Shown: positions 1 through 9,196 of the stretch, one piece after another | Layout: each line of letters starts with the position of its first letter | Numbering within the stretch: position 1 is the stretch's first letter | From: Chloroflexota bacterium | GTDB taxonomy: Bacteria; Chloroflexota; Anaerolineae; UBA4142; SHND01 | Assembly (NCBI GenBank): GCA_004295045.1 | Contig: SHND01000024.1 | Coordinates: forward strand, 62,001 to 126,000 | Length of the DNA: 64,000 nt | Reading direction: 5' to 3' | The notes under the pieces: model-generated | The model's database searches: none | Told to the model about the DNA's origin: nothing | What the model saw: only the letters and a program-made list of their open reading frames with translations | Position numbers and translations under genes: made by a program

Positions 1-171
1 CTCAATCCTGTCACGGGACAGCTCGAAAAGAAAAAGAGCGAGGCGCACAAAGCGTCAGTGGTCGGCGATACGGTGGGCGATCCGTTCAAAGACACGGCGG
101 GTCCTTCGCTTCACGTGTTGATCAAGTTGCTGGCAACGATCACGCTGGTGTTGGCACCGTTATTTATCTAA
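1..171 (+). CDS. hppA: Membrane-bound proton/sodium-translocating pyrophosphatase, C-terminal end (partial)
   Basis: Only the last 56 residues are in the window. The reading frame is open from base 1 to a TAA at 169-171. It carries the family-typical C-terminal block [18 protein letters not shown] followed by a last hydrophobic helix rich in Leu, Val and Ile. In the family this loop contributes Asp and Lys residues to the pyrophosphate and magnesium site, and the enzyme couples hydrolysis of pyrophosphate to ion pumping across the cytoplasmic membrane. The ion (proton or sodium) and the potassium dependence cannot be judged from this fragment. A strong terminator follows 7 bases after the stop. 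Confidence 0.93.
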   Translation, partial: LNPVTGQLEKKKSEAHKASVVGDTVGDPFKDTAGPSLHVLIKLLATITLVLAPLFI

Positions 172-177
172 AATGTT

Positions 178-225
178 GGGGCGAGTCAAGGTTGCGATAC
201 AAATTGACTTGCCCCTCATTTTTTT
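178..225 (+). terminator. Intrinsic terminator of hppA
   Basis: A 12-bp perfect stem (GGGGCGAGTCAA at 178-189, TTGACTTGCCCC at 204-215) with a 14-base loop is followed by TCA and a run of seven T. Confidence 0.85.
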
Positions 226-237
226 GGCGCAAACCCA

Positions 238-267
238 TTGACACCGCATAAATTCGCGTGGTATAGT
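238..267 (+). promoter_or_regulatory. Sigma-70-type promoter upstream of the RRM gene
   Basis: TTGACA at 238-243 and TATAGT at 262-267 are separated by 18 bases. The next start codon on this strand is at 655, so transcription from here would give a leader of roughly 380 nucleotides. Confidence 0.55.
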
Positions 268-654
268 TTTCTCGAACAAATATTTGATTCAAATTCGCTT
301 AATGATTTGTCTCACCACGCCTTACTCTTTGCCCCGCCCGAGCCGCCGATCTCGCAGATGGCTTGCCCCCAATCGGTGTTTGCCCCTCGAACGACAACTC
401 TGTCTGTGTTCGCGCTATGTGATACCACAAGACTGCCGAGTTGAAGTTGTCTCCGAGTCAAGCGAGACGACGCGAGAGAGAAAGGAGCGGGTCCTCGCCG
501 GATAGGGCGTCACCGACGCCGCCCTTGGTCACATAAATTTGCTTTTGCATCCTTTCACCCAAATTTTTTCCCGAAACGCATTCACTCCGTTTGCATGAAC
601 AGTGCAAGGGCGCGTCTTGGGATTGTTTCGCTCAAGCAAAAGGAGAACCAAGCC

Positions 655-981
655 ATGAATGGCAATCGCCCGCGACTCTATGTTGGAAACCTCCCTTATC
701 AACTGACGGTTGACGAGTTGAAAGATTTTTTTGCCGGCGCAGGCAATATTACCGATGTTGCAATCATCACGGACCGCGGCACCGGACGCAGCAAGGGCTT
801 TGGCTTTGTGGAATTTGCGACCGACGAGGATGCCGCCCGCGCGCAATCAATGTACAACGGCGCGCAGCTAAAGAATCGGACGCTCAAGGTGGACTTGGCA
901 AAGCCGCGCCAAGAAAAAGAAAGCGGCGCAAACAAAGCCAGCAGCGACGGTGGCGGCGGTGGAGAGAGTAATTTTGGATAA
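655..981 (+). CDS. RRM-domain RNA-binding protein
   Basis: A 108-residue protein of the small bacterial RNA-recognition-motif family (cyanobacterial Rbp-like), expected to bind single-stranded RNA in the cytoplasm. RNP2 is LYVGNL at residues 8-13 and RNP1 is KGFGFVEF at 47-54, each with its aromatic RNA-stacking residues. The RRM ends near residue 85, followed by a charged linker and a short Gly-rich tail. I chose the ATG at 655 because AAAGGAG lies just upstream; an in-frame ATG at 595 has no such site and would add 20 residues without family resemblance. Cyanobacterial relatives are often cold-induced (family knowledge), which fits the long leader. It is monocistronic, with its own promoter and terminator. 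Confidence 0.92.
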   Translation: MNGNRPRLYVGNLPYQLTVDELKDFFAGAGNITDVAIITDRGTGRSKGFGFVEFATDEDAARAQSMYNGAQLKNRTLKVDLAKPRQEKESGANKASSDGGGGGESNFG

Positions 982-983
982 AA

Positions 984-1021
984 AATGCCTGCGCGCAATT
1001 TTACGCGCAGGCATTTTTTTG
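984..1021 (+). terminator. Intrinsic terminator of the RRM gene
   Basis: AATGCCTGCGCG pairs perfectly with CGCGCAGGCATT across a 6-7 base loop and is followed by a T run. Confidence 0.88.
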
Positions 1022-1034
1022 TACAATAGGAGCG

Positions 1035-1523
1035 ATGGCAGACGAATCCGAACGCAAACGATTGAATGTTACAAACCCCAATTCCGCGCGCGACCATCAA
1101 TCTTTGATTGAAAAACAAATCCGCGAAGCGATGGAACGCGGCGATTTTGACAATCTGCGCGGCGCGGGGAAACCCCAGAATCTCGCGCGCGATCCGAATG
1201 TGCCCGAAGATTGGGAACTCGCGTTCAATCTGTTAAAGAACGCGGGCTTTGCGCCCGATTGGATTGAAACGCGCAAAGAGGTGGACACAGCACGCGAAAA
1301 ACTATTTGCGCCGTTACAACGTTTTCTCCAAACACCGCCGTCAAATCAAACTGAATTCGCGCAACAACAAACCAAACTCGTTCAAAATTTTCGCGCGCAA
1401 GCGGTCGAGTTGAATCGGCTGATTGACATTTATAATTTGAAAGCGCCGACGTCTCAAGTGCATTTGCGGCGAGTTCGCGTCGAGTACGAGATTGAGAAAT
1501 TCCTGAGCGAGAGCCAAAAATAG
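1035..1523 (+). CDS. DUF1992 (DnaJ homologue subfamily C member 28-like) protein
   Basis: A 162-residue cytoplasmic protein. Its N-terminal half matches the DUF1992/DNAJC28 conserved domain: residues 20-60 hold the signature IEKQIREAMERGDFDNL, then GAGKP and the DPNVPEDWELAFNLLKNAGF block. The rest is predicted helical and ends in a basic stretch. The function of the family is unknown; the DNAJC28 name comes from eukaryotic proteins that carry this domain beside a J domain, which is absent here. The ATG at 1035 has AGGAG 5 bases upstream. The RRM terminator separates it from the gene before, and the next gene faces it from the other strand 5 bases after its stop. Confidence 0.85.
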   Translation: MADESERKRLNVTNPNSARDHQSLIEKQIREAMERGDFDNLRGAGKPQNLARDPNVPEDWELAFNLLKNAGFAPDWIETRKEVDTAREKLFAPLQRFLQTPPSNQTEFAQQQTKLVQNFRAQAVELNRLIDIYNLKAPTSQVHLRRVRVEYEIEKFLSESQK

Positions 1524-1528
1524 AATGG

Positions 1529-4500
1529 TTATTTCCCTCGCTCTGCAATCACACTCCCCCGCGACAAGCGCACAATCATTCCTTCAAAGCGCTTTGGCAC
1601 CAGGTGTCCCACCAACTGCCATTCCTCCGCACCCAACGCGCCCGTGACAAGCAAAACAACTCCGTAGGCAAGCGTTGCCACAACCAAAGCCAGCAAAATA
1701 TTCTGAGGCACGAGAAAATAGAGCACGCCGCCCATCACAAGACCTGCGAACGCGGGTCTCCAAAAAATATCGAGGATCGGCAGCGGCGGCATATGTTTCC
1801 GCAGCGCATAATAGAACGGCGCCAAGAGCGCAAGTTCCGAAAGCACCGTGACCAATGCCGCGCCGCGATACGAGAGCGCGGGAATTGCAATCAGATTCGC
1901 CGCAATATTAAAGACCAAACCAATGATGAACGCGCGCGTCAGAAAACGCTGTTCGTTCAAAGCGATGAGAACGTAATGCACGACGCTGTTGATAAAACTA
2001 AAGGGCAAAAAGAAAATCAGCCAACGCAGCGCAATGGCTGAATCGGGAATGTACGCAATCCCCGCAAAGAGCAAGATGAGCGGCTCGGCAATAAATACGG
2101 TGGCAACCGTAATCGGCACTGCGATCCACGTCAGCAATTTCACCGAAACAATCATTGCGCGCTGCATCGTCTCGGTGGAACCGGTCGAGAGACGCGAGAG
2201 CATTGGAAAAATCGCCAGCGTAAATTTGGATGGGATGAAATTCAACGCATTCACAAATTTGTACGCCGCGTTATAGTAACCAAGAATCGTCGCGCCCGCC
2301 AGTGGCAGCAGCAAAAACACATCAATTTTGAAAAACAAGTTCGACAGCAAATTGTTCATCATCAACGGATACGATTCAAAAAACATCCAGCGCGCGAGCG
2401 AACGATTCAACTCGAAATGCGGTTTGAACAACATGCGCCGCACAAGATAAAACATCACCACCAATGTGAACGTATTCGTCACAATCGAAACCCCTGCAAG
2501 TCCGACGATGCCATAGCCCGCGAGCAATACAGCAATTTGGAGCGCCACGCTCACCAACGCGGTTGCAATTTCAATCGCGGTCGGATATTCAAAGCGTTCG
2601 TACGCAAAAAACATTCCCGACAGCGCGCTTGCGATGTGATTTGGAAAGAGCGAGACCCAGAGCAAAATCATCGTCACAATCGTTTCGCGATTCAAATCGC
2701 CCGTCGCCGTGTAAAACACAATTACACCGGCGAGCAGCAGAATCGAAAGCACCGTCAAACCCATGCGCAGCACGATCGAATTGGTCAAAAATACATTTGA
2801 CTTGGCACGGTCGCGCGACACTTCGCGCGTCGTCAAAATTCCCAAACCAAAATCGGTGATCGCCGAGAGAAAAAACCAGACAGTAACGGCAAAAGCATAG
2901 CGCCCATTGTTTTCAGGTCCAAGGATGCGCAGAACCACCAACGCCAAAGCAAAGTTGATAACTTGAATCAGCAGAGACGCGCCCATTGGCACGAGTGAAT
3001 TTTTCGCGACGGTACGCACCTGCGATTCGTCGCCGGATGCGACGAGAACGAATCTTTGCCACACCAACGCAACGAGGGCGAGCAAAACGGCGATGACGGC
3101 GAGCAGCGACAAGACCGAGCCGACGCGGAATGAGATCGGCGAATATTTGAACCGTACTGTGTGTTCACCTGCGGGGACAAGCACCGCGCGGAAATTTCCA
3201 TTGGCGCGATAAATTGGCGTGTCCTGCCCATCAATCTGCGCGATCCAACCGGGAGAATATGTGTCGGTGAGAACGAGATACGCGGCCTGCGACGCGTTCG
3301 TTTTCAAGATCACTTCGCTGCCCGAATATTTTTCCATATGCACCGTGCCATTTGCCTGCCCCGTCGGCAGCGGCGCGAGGGGCGAAGGATTTTCCAACAA
3401 CACGGTGTGCGCGACATCCGCGTTCGGCAGCGCGCGCATCAATTCATCGCGATTTTCAAAGACCCGGGCTTGACTGACCAAAAACGCGCGCGGCAAAACA
3501 TTCTTGTTTTCATAAATTTTTATTTCCTTGTCATACACCAAATCGTAATTGGGATTGGGCAAGGCGCGCGTCGTCAAAACATATTTCACGTTGAGCAAAT
3601 TCATCAAGGGCGAACTCAACGGCTGATAATCATAAAACGCCGCGATGCGGTTGTACAAAAGCTCATCCTGCGGAGCGAGCAGCCGCATGAACTCGACGTA
3701 TTGCTTGGCAATGATCGAGTCATAGCCGCGAACGTCCTGCAGCCCGAACGGCATCGCGCTGTTGGCATTCAACGTCTTTTCGCCGCGCACATCGTACGAG
3801 GCGATGCGAAAGAGTGATTTGTCTTGCTGCAAAAATTGAATCGCGGGCGGAACAAACTGCGCGAGGTTCGCATCCGCGCGCGGATAAAAACCAATGCCCG
3901 CCACAAAAACGTCCGCGACCACAACGAGAATCGCAAACGGCTTCCATACTGCGATGCCGCGCACGCGCCAATTCGTGCGCGCGAGCAGAAATACGATTCC
4001 CGCCAACAACACGAAACATCCAAACAAAACGATATTGCGCGCTTGATACGACCAAAATGCCTGCCCCGTTTCAAAAACGGGTTTTGCCAAATCGGATGCG
4101 TTCACAAACGCGTCCGCGTAACGCACAAAAACATCGCGCATCGCCAACGAAAGCGCGACGAGAAAAAGCGCCAACAATCCTGCGCCAGCCAACCCCGCGC
4201 CGACAATCGTCATCGCGCGTTTTGACATCCCATCCGCAATGTACTGCGTGCCAACGCCCGCCAGAAACGCGACGCTCAATGTCCACGGAAAAATCCAACG
4301 AAACGCGGTATGCAATTGATTCCAGCCGGGCAGACCATAAAACAGGATCGCGTAAAGTGGTGTGCCAAACGCAAACAGGAGAGAGAGGACGGCGAGCGTA
4401 AGAAAGAAAAATTTCGAATTTCGAACCTTGAATTTCGAATTAAAAATCCCAAGCACGGTGAGGACAAGCGCGAGAATTCCAACATACGCGCCTGCTTCTA

Positions 4501-5581
4501 CATAATTTTTGATGCCCCAAAAAATGGTGCCTTGCGGCGCGGCTTTCCACACAAAATCGTAAATATCGAAAAAAGTGTGATGAGTGGGATTGCCAAAAAA
4601 ATCGGGAATCAGAAATGTGAGAATTTGGCGCGAAGGCAGAGCCCACCCTGCGACATCGCCGTACGAAACCGACCCTTCACGAAAATTCGCGCGCACCAAT
4701 TCGTACAAGGGAATAATTTGGATCGCCGCGAGCGCGAACCCTAACGCGACGATTCCAACCATCACCGCGCTCGCGCGAATCATTCCGCGCCAATTTATCT
4801 TGCGCGCGCGCAGCGTCACATTCATCCCCAAAATCCGCCAGACGGCATAAAACGCGAGCACAAGCAAAATATAGTACGACATTTCGACATGCCCCGCGAG
4901 GAACTGGACGCCAATCAAAATTCCCGCACACAACGCGAAAAATAATTCGCGCGGCAGCGAACGCTTGTCTCGAGTCGTTTCGAGCCGTGCTTGTGCGAAT
5001 CTTTCGTCCTCGCGCAGCGTCAACTCGACAAACGCCAAAATTGCCGGCAGCCACGTGGCGGCGCTTGTCACCATTGGAAACACAATGCTGACAACCATGA
5101 AACCGCTGAACGCGTAAATGATTCCGCTGAGAATCGAAGCGAATGGGCGCAATCCCAAAACGCGCGCGAGAAAATACATCGCGCAGGCGGCGAGCCAATA
5201 ATGCAGCACGGCGAAAATGGCGTAGGTGCGCGCAAGCGGCATGATGTAAAACACGATGCCGAGCGGATACAATGCCGCGTTCTGTCCCGCCGCGAGAAAG
5301 GGCTGACCGGCGAGGATGTACGGATTCCACAACGGAATCTCGCCTGCGCGAATGGATTCGTTGATAAAACTTTTCCACGCGTAATTTTCGAGAACGAGGT
5401 CGTCGAGGAGTGGATTGTATGCTTGCGTCACACCATTCTGCTGCGCGGACGCGCTCCACGGGGGAAAACGATAGAGGTTATCGAACGGCACGAGTGTTGC
5501 ATTGGAAAACAACACGGGTGCGAAAAACAAAACGGCGAGTGCGAGGAATAAAAAAATCGCAGCGAGATCAGATCGTTTCAC
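1529..5581 (-). CDS. YfhO-family membrane protein fused to a polysaccharide flippase
   Basis: A single 1350-residue frame. Residues 1 to about 850 are a YfhO-like multi-pass membrane protein (start MKRSDLAAIFLFLALAVLFF, about 12 helices, then a large non-cytoplasmic domain with DVRGYDSI and a SPGWIAQIDG strand block near 690-800). YfhO proteins are GT-C-like and in Gram-positives help glycosylate lipoteichoic acid (family knowledge). Residues from about 853 onwards are a complete 12-14 helix Wzx/MATE-type flippase, beginning KNSLVPMGASLLIQ and including the FGLGILTTREVSRD motif. Both halves look full length, so this is a real fusion or a head-to-tail joining, not a fragment. A short-word repeat (4411-4447) is inserted in frame in the YfhO half. 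It probably forms an operon with the glycosyltransferase upstream (94-base gap). Confidence 0.85.
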   Translation of the reverse strand: MKRSDLAAIFLFLALAVLFFAPVLFSNATLVPFDNLYRFPPWSASAQQNGVTQAYNPLLDDLVLENYAWKSFINESIRAGEIPLWNPYILAGQPFLAAGQNAALYPLGIVFYIMPLARTYAIFAVLHYWLAACAMYFLARVLGLRPFASILSGIIYAFSGFMVVSIVFPMVTSAATWLPAILAFVELTLREDERFAQARLETTRDKRSLPRELFFALCAGILIGVQFLAGHVEMSYYILLVLAFYAVWRILGMNVTLRARKINWRGMIRASAVMVGIVALGFALAAIQIIPLYELVRANFREGSVSYGDVAGWALPSRQILTFLIPDFFGNPTHHTFFDIYDFVWKAAPQGTIFWGIKNYVEAGAYVGILALVLTVLGIFNSKFKVRNSKFFFLTLAVLSLLFAFGTPLYAILFYGLPGWNQLHTAFRWIFPWTLSVAFLAGVGTQYIADGMSKRAMTIVGAGLAGAGLLALFLVALSLAMRDVFVRYADAFVNASDLAKPVFETGQAFWSYQARNIVLFGCFVLLAGIVFLLARTNWRVRGIAVWKPFAILVVVADVFVAGIGFYPRADANLAQFVPPAIQFLQQDKSLFRIASYDVRGEKTLNANSAMPFGLQDVRGYDSIIAKQYVEFMRLLAPQDELLYNRIAAFYDYQPLSSPLMNLLNVKYVLTTRALPNPNYDLVYDKEIKIYENKNVLPRAFLVSQARVFENRDELMRALPNADVAHTVLLENPSPLAPLPTGQANGTVHMEKYSGSEVILKTNASQAAYLVLTDTYSPGWIAQIDGQDTPIYRANGNFRAVLVPAGEHTVRFKYSPISFRVGSVLSLLAVIAVLLALVALVWQRFVLVASGDESQVRTVAKNSLVPMGASLLIQVINFALALVVLRILGPENNGRYAFAVTVWFFLSAITDFGLGILTTREVSRDRAKSNVFLTNSIVLRMGLTVLSILLLAGVIVFYTATGDLNRETIVTMILLWVSLFPNHIASALSGMFFAYERFEYPTAIEIATALVSVALQIAVLLAGYGIVGLAGVSIVTNTFTLVVMFYLVRRMLFKPHFELNRSLARWMFFESYPLMMNNLLSNLFFKIDVFLLLPLAGATILGYYNAAYKFVNALNFIPSKFTLAIFPMLSRLSTGSTETMQRAMIVSVKLLTWIAVPITVATVFIAEPLILLFAGIAYIPDSAIALRWLIFFLPFSFINSVVHYVLIALNEQRFLTRAFIIGLVFNIAANLIAIPALSYRGAALVTVLSELALLAPFYYALRKHMPPLPILDIFWRPAFAGLVMGGVLYFLVPQNILLALVVATLAYGVVLLVTGALGAEEWQLVGHLVPKRFEGMIVRLSRGSVIAERGK
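4411..4447. repeat. TTCGAA-word repeat inserted in frame in the YfhO-flippase gene
   Basis: The words ATTTCGAATTTCGAA and TTGAATTTCGAATT are repeated side by side. Read in the gene's frame they encode the low-complexity peptide NSKFKVRNSKFFF between two membrane helices. This word type is familiar from intergenic repeats in environmental bacterial genomes. Confidence 0.65.
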
Positions 5582-5675
5582 GCCGGCACTCTTTGCGCAT
5601 TCGCTCGAACAGGAACGCGACGTCTCAAGATAATGCGCGATTCACGCACCAACTCGAACTCGAAAACATCATCAC

Positions 5676-6443
5676 TCATTTCTCCGATGTTTCGAGTTGG
5701 TGTGCGACAATCGAGGAATTTTTTTTCAGCGGACCATAGCGCGAACGAATTTCCCATACACGCGAAGCGGCTTCCCATTTCACGCGCATGTCCATCTTGG
5801 ATTGTCCGATGCGCCGATCTTCAAAATAGATTGGATATTCAAAAATTCGCAAGCCGTTTTGCTCGGACAAATACGCCATCTCAACTTGGAAAATATAGCC
5901 GTTTGCGCGCACCCGATTCAAATTAATTTTTTCCAGCGCGCTGCGGCGCCACAATTTATAGCCCGCCGTCGCGTCGCGCACTTTTAATCCCAAAATCAAT
6001 CGCACGTAGACGCTGTTCGCCCACCAACTCAACAGATAGCGCCCGAAACTCCAACGCTCATCCAATTTACCGCCCGGCACATAGCGCGAACCGACGACGA
6101 CATCGTACTTGTCAATGCGCTGCAAAAAATGTGGCAAGTAATCGGGCGAGTGTGAAAAATCCGCATCCATTTGAACGAGATAGTCCGCGCCATTTTTCAT
6201 TCCCAGCGTAAATCCTTCAATGTACGCGGTGCCCAATCCTGACTTCGCGGGACGGTGCAGCACCTGCACACGCGGGGCAAACTCGCGGCTCAGTTCCTCC
6301 GCAAGCGCGCCCGTGCCATCCGGTGATTCATCATCAACGATCAAAACATCGAGATCCGAAATAGGGAGATTCAAAAGTGCGGTTGTGAGCGCGCGGAGAT
6401 TTTCTGCTTCGTTGTAGGTCGGAATAACGATCGTGGTCTTCAT
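5676..6443 (-). CDS. Polyprenol monophosphomannose synthase-like GT2 glycosyltransferase
   Basis: A 255-residue GT-A fold enzyme of the Dpm1 type. Visible motifs are [11 protein letters not shown] (residues 5-16), the nucleotide-binding [10 protein letters not shown] (36-45), and the metal-binding QMDADFSH near 92-99. The family moves a sugar (mannose or glucose) from a nucleotide sugar to polyprenyl phosphate on the cytoplasmic face, making donors for GT-C enzymes. It lacks the C-terminal membrane helices of the GtrB/DpgS branch, so it resembles the soluble Dpm1 form. Lying just upstream of a YfhO-like GT-C protein and a flippase, it could supply the lipid-linked sugar they use (inference). 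The start ATG at 6443 fits the family N-terminus [12 protein letters not shown]. Confidence 0.88.
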   Translation of the reverse strand: MKTTIVIPTYNEAENLRALTTALLNLPISDLDVLIVDDESPDGTGALAEELSREFAPRVQVLHRPAKSGLGTAYIEGFTLGMKNGADYLVQMDADFSHSPDYLPHFLQRIDKYDVVVGSRYVPGGKLDERWSFGRYLLSWWANSVYVRLILGLKVRDATAGYKLWRRSALEKINLNRVRANGYIFQVEMAYLSEQNGLRIFEYPIYFEDRRIGQSKMDMRVKWEAASRVWEIRSRYGPLKKNSSIVAHQLETSEK

Positions 6444-6481
6444 TGCAAAAGATTATAGGTGATTTCCCGCGCGACGAGAAA

Positions 6482-8137
6482 TTACAGCACATACGCGCGC
6501 ACTGCATCGGCTTTTGTTACGCCTGCGGGGTCAATCATCACGTTGACGATAGAGGGTTTTCCACTCGCCAACGCGCGCTGAATTGCCGGAACAATCTCAT
6601 CCGGCGCCGTGACATATTCGCCATAACCGCCGAACGCGTCCGCAATTTTTTCGTAATGCACATTTGGTGCGAGTTCCGTCGCCACCGCGCGTTCCTCGCC
6701 CACCAACGCGATTTGCGGCAAACGAATTTCGCCCCATTGCCCATCATTCCCAATCACCGTCACAATCGGCAAACGAAAACGCATCGCCGTATCAAATTCC
6801 ATACCGTTCAATCCAAAAGAACCATCGCCATTCAACACAATCACTTTTTTGTCGGGATACAATGCTTGGGCTGCCAACGCAAAAGGCAAGCCCACCCCAA
6901 GACACCCGAGCGGACCCGGGTCCATCCATTGCCCCGGTTTCGTAATCGTCAAAACTTTAGCCGCAAGCCCCACCACGTCGCCGCCATCCGCCACCACAAT
7001 CGTATCGTCATCTAGAATTTTGTTCAATTCGTGCGCGAGGCGCAGTTGATGAATCGGAGTTTCGTTCAAGGTCTCCCATTCCGCTTGCGCTGTGCGCCGT
7101 TCCTCTTCCACGCCCTGCAACTTGGCGACCCAATCGTTATGCGCGGGCAATGGCAATTCATGAATTGTCTCTAACGCATCCGTCAATTGTTCGATCACCG
7201 CGCGCGCATTTCCAATGATTCCAACATCCACCGCGCGATTTCTGCCAATTTCTGCGGCGTCAACGTCCACCTGAATCAATTTTGTCGTATCGCCGAAATC
7301 GCCATAGCGCATTCGAAAATCCATTGGCACGCCGAGCGATAAAACCACATCCGCGTTTTTCAATGCCGCGCCGCGCGCGAGCGGCAGGCAATTTGGATGA
7401 TTCATCGGAATGGTGCCGCGCCCCATGCCATTTGGAAAGACGGGCAAGTTGAATTCCTCGACAAACGCGCGCAGCGTTTCACTCGCGTCATCCCAATACA
7501 CCTGCGTTCCCGCCAAAACGACGGGGCGCGCGGCATTGGCGATAAGCTCGGCGGCATGCGCCACCGCTTGCACGTCACCGTACATGCGCGATGTTGTACG
7601 ATAATGCGTAGGAAATTTCACATCGTCTTCATCTACAAACTGAATCAAAATATCAAAAGGAATTTCAACAAACACGGGTCCCGGTTTGCCCGTGAGCGCG
7701 ATGCGAATCGCCTGCGTCAGCAATTCGGGAATACGTTCGGTTTGATGAATTGCGATGCTGTATTTTGTAATGGGCTTGAGCAGCGCGACCTGTTCCATTT
7801 CTTGCAGCGCGCCGCGTCCCTGCTGCTCCAACGGCGCCGCGCCGCCGAGCAACAACAGCGGACTGTTGGCATAATACGCGTTGGCGATTGCCGTCACCGC
7901 GTCAGTGACACCGGGTCCCGCCGTCACCGCCGCAACCCCGATGCCGCGCGTCAGGCGCGCGTACGCATCCGCCGCGTGCGCGGCGGCTTGTTCGTGCCGC
8001 GTGTCAATAATGTTGATGCCTTCGTCAATGCATCCATCATAGATAGATGCGATGTGTCCGCCGCACAAGGTAAAGAGGTGCGATATATTTTCATTTTTCA
8101 AAACGCGCGCGACGAGCCGCCCACCATGCATGTTCAT
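6482..8137 (-). CDS. Thiamine-pyrophosphate-dependent enzyme, acetolactate-synthase-like
   Basis: A 551-residue protein with the three domains of the large TPP enzyme family. Glu49 in [17 protein letters not shown] is the residue that activates the cofactor. The TPP motif starts at [12 protein letters not shown] and ends with the Asn of [10 protein letters not shown]. The overall pattern ([30 protein letters not shown], the [17 protein letters not shown] loop) fits the acetolactate synthase/ILVBL/oxalyl-CoA decarboxylase group. No small regulatory subunit or other branched-chain amino acid gene is nearby, so biosynthetic IlvB is unlikely. The exact substrate cannot be told; ILVBL-like 2-hydroxyacyl-CoA lyase activity is one option. 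GAGG lies upstream of the ATG. The glycosyltransferase follows 38 bases downstream. Confidence 0.85.
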   Translation of the reverse strand: MNMHGGRLVARVLKNENISHLFTLCGGHIASIYDGCIDEGINIIDTRHEQAAAHAADAYARLTRGIGVAAVTAGPGVTDAVTAIANAYYANSPLLLLGGAAPLEQQGRGALQEMEQVALLKPITKYSIAIHQTERIPELLTQAIRIALTGKPGPVFVEIPFDILIQFVDEDDVKFPTHYRTTSRMYGDVQAVAHAAELIANAARPVVLAGTQVYWDDASETLRAFVEEFNLPVFPNGMGRGTIPMNHPNCLPLARGAALKNADVVLSLGVPMDFRMRYGDFGDTTKLIQVDVDAAEIGRNRAVDVGIIGNARAVIEQLTDALETIHELPLPAHNDWVAKLQGVEEERRTAQAEWETLNETPIHQLRLAHELNKILDDDTIVVADGGDVVGLAAKVLTITKPGQWMDPGPLGCLGVGLPFALAAQALYPDKKVIVLNGDGSFGLNGMEFDTAMRFRLPIVTVIGNDGQWGEIRLPQIALVGEERAVATELAPNVHYEKIADAFGGYGEYVTAPDEIVPAIQRALASGKPSIVNVMIDPAGVTKADAVRAYVL

Positions 8138-8493
8138 AGAAACCTCTGATTCTCAAGTGAAAGATTTTCAAGTTTGCGAGTCTAACACGCAGAGATGATT
8201 GCGTCAAACAATTTTGAATTCGCGCGCCCATAAATTTTCTAATGTTTCAATCCTTTAAGGTTTGCCAATTCAATGAGGTTCGCTATAATCATCGCCGCTT
8301 TACAGATGATGCAACCAGCATCCGCGCTCCGCGACTTGCTCATACGCCATTTGTTCAAGTTCATGCATCAACGCTGATTTCATGACCTCCGTGAATGTGC
8401 GCGGTTACGAGACGCGAATCATTTCAGGCAGCAGATTGTAGCTGCTTCCAGACACGCTTAAATTAATTTCAAAGTGTCGCGTAGGAGTTTGCA
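8138..8493. other. 356-base gene-free stretch between divergent genes
   Basis: It holds the promoter at 8262-8289 and a leader of about 200 nucleotides for the response regulator gene at 8494. No open frame with a plausible ribosome-binding site and no recognisable structured RNA was seen. Confidence 0.5.
8262..8289 (+). promoter_or_regulatory. Promoter of the atypical response regulator gene
   Basis: TTGCCA at 8262-8267 and a perfect TATAAT at 8284-8289, with a spacer of 16 bases. Confidence 0.6.
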
Positions 8494-9150
8494 ATGCCAG
8501 CGACTGTACTGATCGTCGCCAATGACAAAGAGGTTACGAATCATCTCGCAACTTTTTTCAACAAAAAAGAATTTTCGATTCTCACCGCACACAGCGGGCG
8601 GCAAGCGTTAGCCCAAGCCAAAGCGCGCCTGCCCGACGCAATTGTTTTGGATGCCACTTCGCCGCGCCTGAGTGTAAAGCGTCTGGTGCGCTCACTGCAT
8701 CGCGGCTCGCACCCGCTCATGTTTTTGCTCGCACAAAATCCAAATCGTATCGAGGGCGGCAGTAACGGCGCGGTGGTTTTGCCCAGAGCTACCACCCCGA
8801 AAAAATTATCTCAACGCGTCCGCACCGCCCTCGACAATCGTCCCCCGCGCGAGCTAAAAGTTGGCGTTCTCACCTTGAACGTCGAACGCCGCCGCGTCGC
8901 ACGCGGCAATCGCGCTCACAAGCTCACACCCAAAGAATTTGAACTGCTGCGCGTGTTCATGACACATGCGGGGCAAATCGTTTCGCGCAAAACTTTAATG
9001 CAAGAGATTTGGCACACGGATTATCTCGGCGATACCCGAACGCTGGATGTGCATATGCGCTGGCTGCGCGAAAAAATTGAAGACGACCCCAATGCGCCGC
9101 GTTTGTTGGTTACCGTGCGCGGCGAGGGTTACCGCCTCGAAACCAAATAA
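8494..9150 (+). CDS. OmpR/PhoB-type response regulator with degenerate receiver
   Basis: A 218-residue two-domain regulator. The C-terminal winged helix (about 118-218) is intact: LTPKEFELLRVFMTHAGQIVSR, the recognition-helix block TRTLDVHMRWLREKIE and the wing VRGEGYRL. The N-terminal receiver keeps a phosphoacceptor-like Asp (Asp53 in VLDATSP), but the acidic pair is reduced to Asn10-Asp11, the switch Thr position reads FLLAQN, and the invariant Lys is Arg101 (VLPRATT). It may therefore be poorly or not phosphorylated and controlled another way (inference). No histidine kinase is adjacent. GGAG lies upstream of the ATG. It has its own promoter and a shared terminator with wecG downstream. 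Confidence 0.85.
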   Translation: MPATVLIVANDKEVTNHLATFFNKKEFSILTAHSGRQALAQAKARLPDAIVLDATSPRLSVKRLVRSLHRGSHPLMFLLAQNPNRIEGGSNGAVVLPRATTPKKLSQRVRTALDNRPPRELKVGVLTLNVERRRVARGNRAHKLTPKEFELLRVFMTHAGQIVSRKTLMQEIWHTDYLGDTRTLDVHMRWLREKIEDDPNAPRLLVTVRGEGYRLETK

Positions 9151-9157
9151 ACAAAGC

Positions 9158-9196
9158 AAAAAAATCTCGAAATCAATGGCTGATTTCGAGATTTTT
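9158..9196. terminator. Bidirectional terminator between the response regulator and wecG-like genes
   Basis: A long stem, AAAAATCTCGAAATCA against TGATTTCGAGATTTTT, with a 5-base loop and A/T runs on both sides. The stop codon and last codons of the minus-strand gene (9173 onward) are part of the stem. Confidence 0.8.

Larger units (their letters stand above)
172..654. other. 483-base gene-free stretch: terminator, promoter and long leader of the RRM gene
   Basis: Apart from the terminator at 178-225 and the promoter at 238-267, this stretch is the presumed leader of the RRM protein gene. Short open frames near 240-505 show no family resemblance and no ribosome-binding site. A small hairpin, GGCGTC-ACC-GACGCC, lies near 506-520. 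I recognise no known riboswitch or structured RNA. Confidence 0.5.

Noticed and set aside
238..505. Two short overlapping open frames before the RRM gene
   Set aside because: They have no ribosome-binding site or family resemblance and lie in the likely leader; a promoter overlaps the first start codon.
1604..5551. Many long open frames on the plus strand opposite the YfhO-flippase gene
   Set aside because: They are Arg/Gln/His-rich shadows caused by the high-GC complementary strand; the membrane protein on the minus strand explains the DNA.
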